NCBI GenBank assembly: GCA_900545655.1
Contig: UQZY01000026.1
Span: forward strand, 1 to 24,562
DNA: 24,562 nucleotides
Direction of reading: 5' to 3'
From: an uncultured Oscillospiraceae bacterium
Lineage (GTDB): Bacteria; Bacillota; Clostridia; Oscillospirales; Acutalibacteraceae
A program made the position numbers and the translations under genes. Below, piece after piece: positions 21,666 to 24,562 of the stretch (position 1 is the first letter of the stretch; the number at the start of each line of letters is the position of its first letter). Under the pieces are notes generated by a model that did not search any database, was not told the DNA's origin, and worked only from the letters and a program-made list of their open reading frames with translations.

Positions 21666-22964
21666 GTGTTTGTTTCAGACAGTCTCGGTATAAATGAATC
21701 CGGTGTCCTTACAATAGGCGGTATGGATACGGTAAAGCTTGCCGAAAAGTACGGTACACCGCTGTATGTATTTGACGAGGACAGCATAAGGGAAAATTGC
21801 CGTGCATATGTAAAGTCAATCGAGGACAATTACGGCGGAAACGGCCTTGTTCTCTATGCCAGCAAGGCTTTTTCCTGTCTTGCCATGTACAGAATTGCAA
21901 AAGAAGAGGGACTCGGAGTGGATGTTGTTTCGGGCGGAGAGCTTTATACCGCAAACAAGTCGGGCTTTCCCATGAATCGTGTGTATTTTCACGGAAATAA
22001 CAAGACTCTTGAAGAAATAAAACTCGGAATCGCTCTTGATGTAGGTGTATTTGTTGTCGATAACCTCTGTGAGCTTGAGCATATCGATTATTTTGCGGCG
22101 CTTGAGCATAAAAAAATAGATGTAATGCTTCGTATAAAGCCCGGTATTGACGCTCACACGCACAGCTTCATACGCACGGGACAGATTGACTCGAAATTCG
22201 GATTTGCTCTTGAAACCGGAGAGGCAATGGAGGCCGCAAAGCGTGCGGCGCGTATGAGGAGTATAAACCTTGTGGGGATACATTGCCATATCGGCTCGCA
22301 GATATTCGATATTGAGCCCTTCGTTCTTGCCGCAAGGGTTATGGTTGACTTTATGGCAAAGGTAAAAGAGGAAACCGGCAAGGAACTTTCACAGCTTAAC
22401 CTCGGCGGCGGCTTCGGCATAAAATATATGTCTGAGGACAAGCCGGTGCCTTACGGGGGATACATGACAAGGGTTGCGGACGCCGTAAAGGAGACCTGCG
22501 AAAAAACGGGCGTTACACTTCCCAAAATCATCATAGAGCCGGGACGCTCCATAATAGGCTCAGAGGGTATCACGCTCTACAGGATAGGCAATATAAAAAC
22601 CATTCCGAACATCCGCACATACGTATCCGTTGACGGCGGCATGGGAGATAACCCGAGGTATATTCTTTATCAGTCAAAATACGAGTTTATCTGCGCAAAC
22701 AAGGCAAACGAGCCGAAAACCAAGACCGTAACGGTTGCGGGAAAATGCTGTGAGAGCGGAGACCTTCTCGGTGAAAATGTTGAGCTTCAGGATGTTGAGG
22801 GCGGAGATTATCTTGCCGTTCTCTCAACGGGTGCATACAACTATTCCATGGCGTCAAATTATAACAGGATACCAAGACCTGCTGCCGTTATGGTAAAAGG
22901 CGGCGAGGACAGACTCATAATAAGACGTGAGTCATATGAGGACCTGACTGAAAACGATCTTTGA
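21666..22964 (+). CDS. lysA: Diaminopimelate decarboxylase
   Basis: This 432-aa PLP enzyme makes L-lysine from meso-diaminopimelate in the last step of lysine synthesis. The cofactor lysine is K67 in Tyr-Ala-Ser-Lys-Ala-Phe. His-Cys-His-Ile-Gly-Ser-Gln is at 206-212, the phosphate-binding Gly-Gly-Gly-Phe-Gly at 247-251, Glu-Pro-Gly-Arg-Ser at 291-295 and the active-site Cys-Glu-Ser-Gly-Asp at 362-366. It begins at GTG 21666 after an AGGAAGTGA site, 4 nt after ysxC, so it belongs to the lon-ysxC transcript. No clear terminator follows. Confidence 0.97.
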   Translation: MFVSDSLGINESGVLTIGGMDTVKLAEKYGTPLYVFDEDSIRENCRAYVKSIEDNYGGNGLVLYASKAFSCLAMYRIAKEEGLGVDVVSGGELYTANKSGFPMNRVYFHGNNKTLEEIKLGIALDVGVFVVDNLCELEHIDYFAALEHKKIDVMLRIKPGIDAHTHSFIRTGQIDSKFGFALETGEAMEAAKRAARMRSINLVGIHCHIGSQIFDIEPFVLAARVMVDFMAKVKEETGKELSQLNLGGGFGIKYMSEDKPVPYGGYMTRVADAVKETCEKTGVTLPKIIIEPGRSIIGSEGITLYRIGNIKTIPNIRTYVSVDGGMGDNPRYILYQSKYEFICANKANEPKTKTVTVAGKCCESGDLLGENVELQDVEGGDYLAVLSTGAYNYSMASNYNRIPRPAAVMVKGGEDRLIIRRESYEDLTENDL

Positions 22965-23210
22965 TTATCTGATGCCGCTGTAAATATGCTTTGGAAATAA
23001 ATTTCTGAAGCTTTCGCTTGCGACCGTGATTATATAATACTTTTACGTACTTTATATATCGTAATTTATGTATGTGCTTCATGCTTTTGTGTGGAGTACA
23101 TATTTTTTTGAGTAAGATTTTTTCTGTGTTTCACTTTACCGCTTTACTTTGTGATAAATTGGTGATAGAATGAAAGAACCTTAAAAAGGACGTTTGAAAG
23201 AGGTGTTTTT
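22965..23210. other. AT-rich intergenic region between lysA and yerC
   Basis: These 246 bp hold no convincing gene. A very short stem (near 23009-23022) has no T tract. A possible promoter for yerC is TTTACT (23143-23148), 17 bp, TAGAAT (23166-23171). The middle is AT-rich with T runs. Confidence 0.5.
23143..23171 (+). promoter_or_regulatory. Possible promoter for yerC-hslO
   Basis: TTTACT and TAGAAT are separated by 17 bp, with an AAAGAGGTG ribosome site before ATG 23211. The match to consensus is partial. Confidence 0.4.
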
Positions 23211-23516
23211 ATGTCCTCAAACCTTAATGATAAAAATATTGATTTTTTGTTTGACGCTATTCTTGAGATAAAGGACAAGGAGGAGTGCTACAAGTTCTTT
23301 GAAGATCTTTGTACCATAAATGAGCTCAAGTCCATCTCGCAGAGAATTGTTGTGGCAAAGATGCTTACGGAAAAGTGCGTTTATAACGACATCGTTGCAG
23401 CAACAGGCGCGTCTACCGCCACTATTTCAAGAGTTAACCGCTCATTATCATACGGAGCGGGCGGATACGATGAAATTTTCGCGCGACTTGAAGCAAAGAA
23501 AAAGGAAAACAAATAA
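23211..23516 (+). CDS. yerC: YerC/YecD-family TrpR-related DNA-binding protein
   Basis: This 101-aa protein is a TrpR-like helical regulator. The pattern Phe-Phe-Glu-Asp-Leu-Cys-Thr-Ile-Asn-Glu-Leu, then Gln-Arg-Ile-Val-Val-Ala-Lys-Met-Leu, then the helix-turn-helix with Thr-Gly-Ala-Ser-Thr-Ala-Thr-Ile-Ser-Arg-Val-Asn-Arg matches YerC/YecD. Its ligand and targets are unknown; the name reflects TrpR homology, not tryptophan sensing. ATG 23211 follows AAAGAGGTG. The TAA shares one base with the hslO ATG (TAATG), so the two are coupled. Confidence 0.93.
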   Translation: MSSNLNDKNIDFLFDAILEIKDKEECYKFFEDLCTINELKSISQRIVVAKMLTEKCVYNDIVAATGASTATISRVNRSLSYGAGGYDEIFARLEAKKKENK

Positions 23517-24397
23517 TGGGAAAGCTTGTACGTCTTATTTCGCGTGACGGTGATCTCACCGTTATCGCAACAGATTCAACCGATATCGTCCGTGAGGCCC
23601 ACAGGATACACGGTACGACCAATGTATGCTCCGCAGCACTCGGCAGACTTCTAACTGCCGCGTCTCTCATGGGTGCGACACTCAAGGGAGAAGATAATTC
23701 GCTTACGCTCAGAATGAGCGGAAACGGTCCGACAGGCTCCGTTATAGCAGTATCCGACTATAAGGGCAATGTACGCGGGTATATCTCGAATCCCGCCGTG
23801 TCCCTGCCGCTCAACGAAAAAGGAAAACTGGACGTCGCAGGGGCTGTCGGAGCCGACGGCACACTTACTGTTATGAAGGATCTCGGAATGAAAGAGCCTT
23901 ATATCGGACAGATTCCCATCGTTTCGGGTGAAATAGCCGAGGATATCACGAGCTATTTTGCCGTGTCTGAGCAGATACCGTCCGTATGCGCACTCGGTGT
24001 TTTGTGTGCGCCGAAAACAGGCGAGATAATCACTGCGGGTGGCTTCCTTATTCAACTCCTTCCCACGGCGACAGACGAAACTATAGACAAGGTGGAAAAG
24101 GGCCTTTCCGGAATACCGTCTGTGACAAGGATGCTCACCGACGGACTTTCGGCAACGGAAATTGCCGAAAAGGTTTTGCCCGGTTTTACGCTTGAGGTTC
24201 TTGATGAGTCCGAAACGGAGTACAGATGCAACTGCTCAAAGAAGCGCGTTGAAACCGCTCTCATAAGCATGGGGGTTGACGAGCTTAAAAAGATGAGCGA
24301 GGATGAAACTACCGAGGTTTGCTGCCATTTTTGTGACAAAAAATACACTTTTTCATCCGACGAAATTCGACGTATCTTAAAACACGCCGGCACGTGA
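23516..24397 (+). CDS. hslO: Redox-regulated molecular chaperone Hsp33
   Basis: This 293-aa cytosolic holdase is activated when oxidants release zinc from its C-terminal redox switch. The zinc cysteines are C238-x-C240 and C270-x2-C273, the expected CxC...CxxC layout; C269 is an extra adjacent cysteine. The N-terminal domain has the Arg-Met-Ser-Gly-Asn-Gly-Pro and Gly-Asn-Val-Arg-Gly-Tyr segments of the family, and Gly-Gly-Phe-Leu-Ile-Gln near 175-180. It starts at ATG 23516, overlapping the yerC stop by one base, with an AAAGGAAAA site upstream. Confidence 0.97.
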   Translation: MGKLVRLISRDGDLTVIATDSTDIVREAHRIHGTTNVCSAALGRLLTAASLMGATLKGEDNSLTLRMSGNGPTGSVIAVSDYKGNVRGYISNPAVSLPLNEKGKLDVAGAVGADGTLTVMKDLGMKEPYIGQIPIVSGEIAEDITSYFAVSEQIPSVCALGVLCAPKTGEIITAGGFLIQLLPTATDETIDKVEKGLSGIPSVTRMLTDGLSATEIAEKVLPGFTLEVLDESETEYRCNCSKKRVETALISMGVDELKKMSEDETTEVCCHFCDKKYTFSSDEIRRILKHAGT

Positions 24398-24449
24398 TAC
24401 GCCTTGCTTTTTCGCAAAAATTTTTCTGTATTTTTTTCAAAAAAACTTA

Positions 24450-24478
24450 TTGACATATGCCTGTGGATGTTGTATAGT
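24450..24478 (+). promoter_or_regulatory. Strong sigma-A promoter for the tRNA gene
   Basis: A perfect -35 TTGACA (24450-24455) and TATAGT (24473-24478) are separated by 17 bp. The start would fall near 24484, about 25 nt before the tRNA. A small CGCC-GATA-GGCG hairpin (24488-24499) lies in between. Confidence 0.85.
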
Positions 24479-24508
24479 ATAACACGTCGCCGATAGGCGT
24501 CTCGGTGT

Positions 24509-24562
24509 GGGAGCATAGCTCAGCTGGGAGAGCATCTGCCTTACAAGCAGAGGGTCACAGGT
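24509..24562 (+). tRNA. tRNA-Val (anticodon UAC), 5' part, cut by window edge
   Basis: The acceptor strand GGGAGCA begins at 24509, followed by a D-arm with AGCTCAGCTGGGAGAGC and an anticodon stem TCTGC/GCAGA. The loop CTTACAA gives anticodon TAC (24542-24544), read as UAC, for valine. About 54 of some 76 nt are visible; the T-arm and 3' acceptor strand lie beyond the window. Confidence 0.93.

Noticed and set aside
24398..24449. Possible terminator after hslO built from TTGC/GCAA and long A/T runs.
   Set aside because: The stem has only 4 GC-containing pairs and the rest is A/T; termination here is plausible but not supported well enough to annotate.

Overview
This window looks like a chromosomal stretch of ordinary housekeeping genes from a spore-forming, low-to-mid GC Firmicute, most likely class Clostridia (Oscillospirales/Ruminococcaceae-like). 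The evidence is a spmA-spmB spore-maturation pair, strong GGAGG-type Shine-Dalgarno sites with frequent GTG starts, sigma-A-type promoters, and the gene orders rplS-lepB-rbgA-rnhB-yraN and tig-clpP-clpX-lon-ysxC. The genus cannot be fixed from sequence reading alone. I see no prophage, transposon, CRISPR array, toxin-antitoxin pair or defence island, and no gene-free stretch longer than about 250 bp.

Layout. (1) 1-1776: the tail of a probable Rpn/PD-(D/E)XK-type protein, a bidirectional terminator, a minus-strand AbrB-family regulator with a zinc-ribbon tail, and divergent spmA-spmB. (2) 1779-5370: a promoter, then a metallo-beta-lactamase-fold hydrolase overlapping a radical SAM gene that overlaps its DUF2344 partner. 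(3) 5521-8676: a cation-efflux transporter whose Shine-Dalgarno lies inside a hairpin, then an unidentified 337-aa protein, trmB with an altered motif, and a small membrane protein. (4) 8685-9201: rplS as a single transcription unit with promoter, structured leader and strong terminator. (5) 9224-13941: two tandem signal peptidase I genes, rbgA, rnhB, yraN and thrC. (6) 13983-14945: a minus-strand DUF1540 cysteine-rich protein and a divergent metallophosphoesterase. (7) 14955-22964: the protein quality-control block tig-clpP-clpX, lon-ysxC, then lysA. (8) 23211 to the end: yerC-hslO, then the promoter and 5' part of a tRNA-Val(UAC) gene cut by the window edge.

Functional themes are co-translational folding and proteolysis (trigger factor, ClpXP, Lon, Hsp33), ribosome assembly and tRNA modification (L19, RbgA, YsxC, TrmB), protein export (two LepB), amino-acid synthesis (ThrC, LysA) and spore maturation (SpmAB).

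I did not find a convincing new system. The items most worth a second look are the Shine-Dalgarno-sequestering hairpin before the cation transporter, the uncharacterised hydrolase/radical SAM/DUF2344 overlap operon, the 337-aa protein that may be a diverged DUF445 member, the Asp-to-Cys change in a conserved TrmB motif, and the lysine-rich tails on trigger factor and YsxC.
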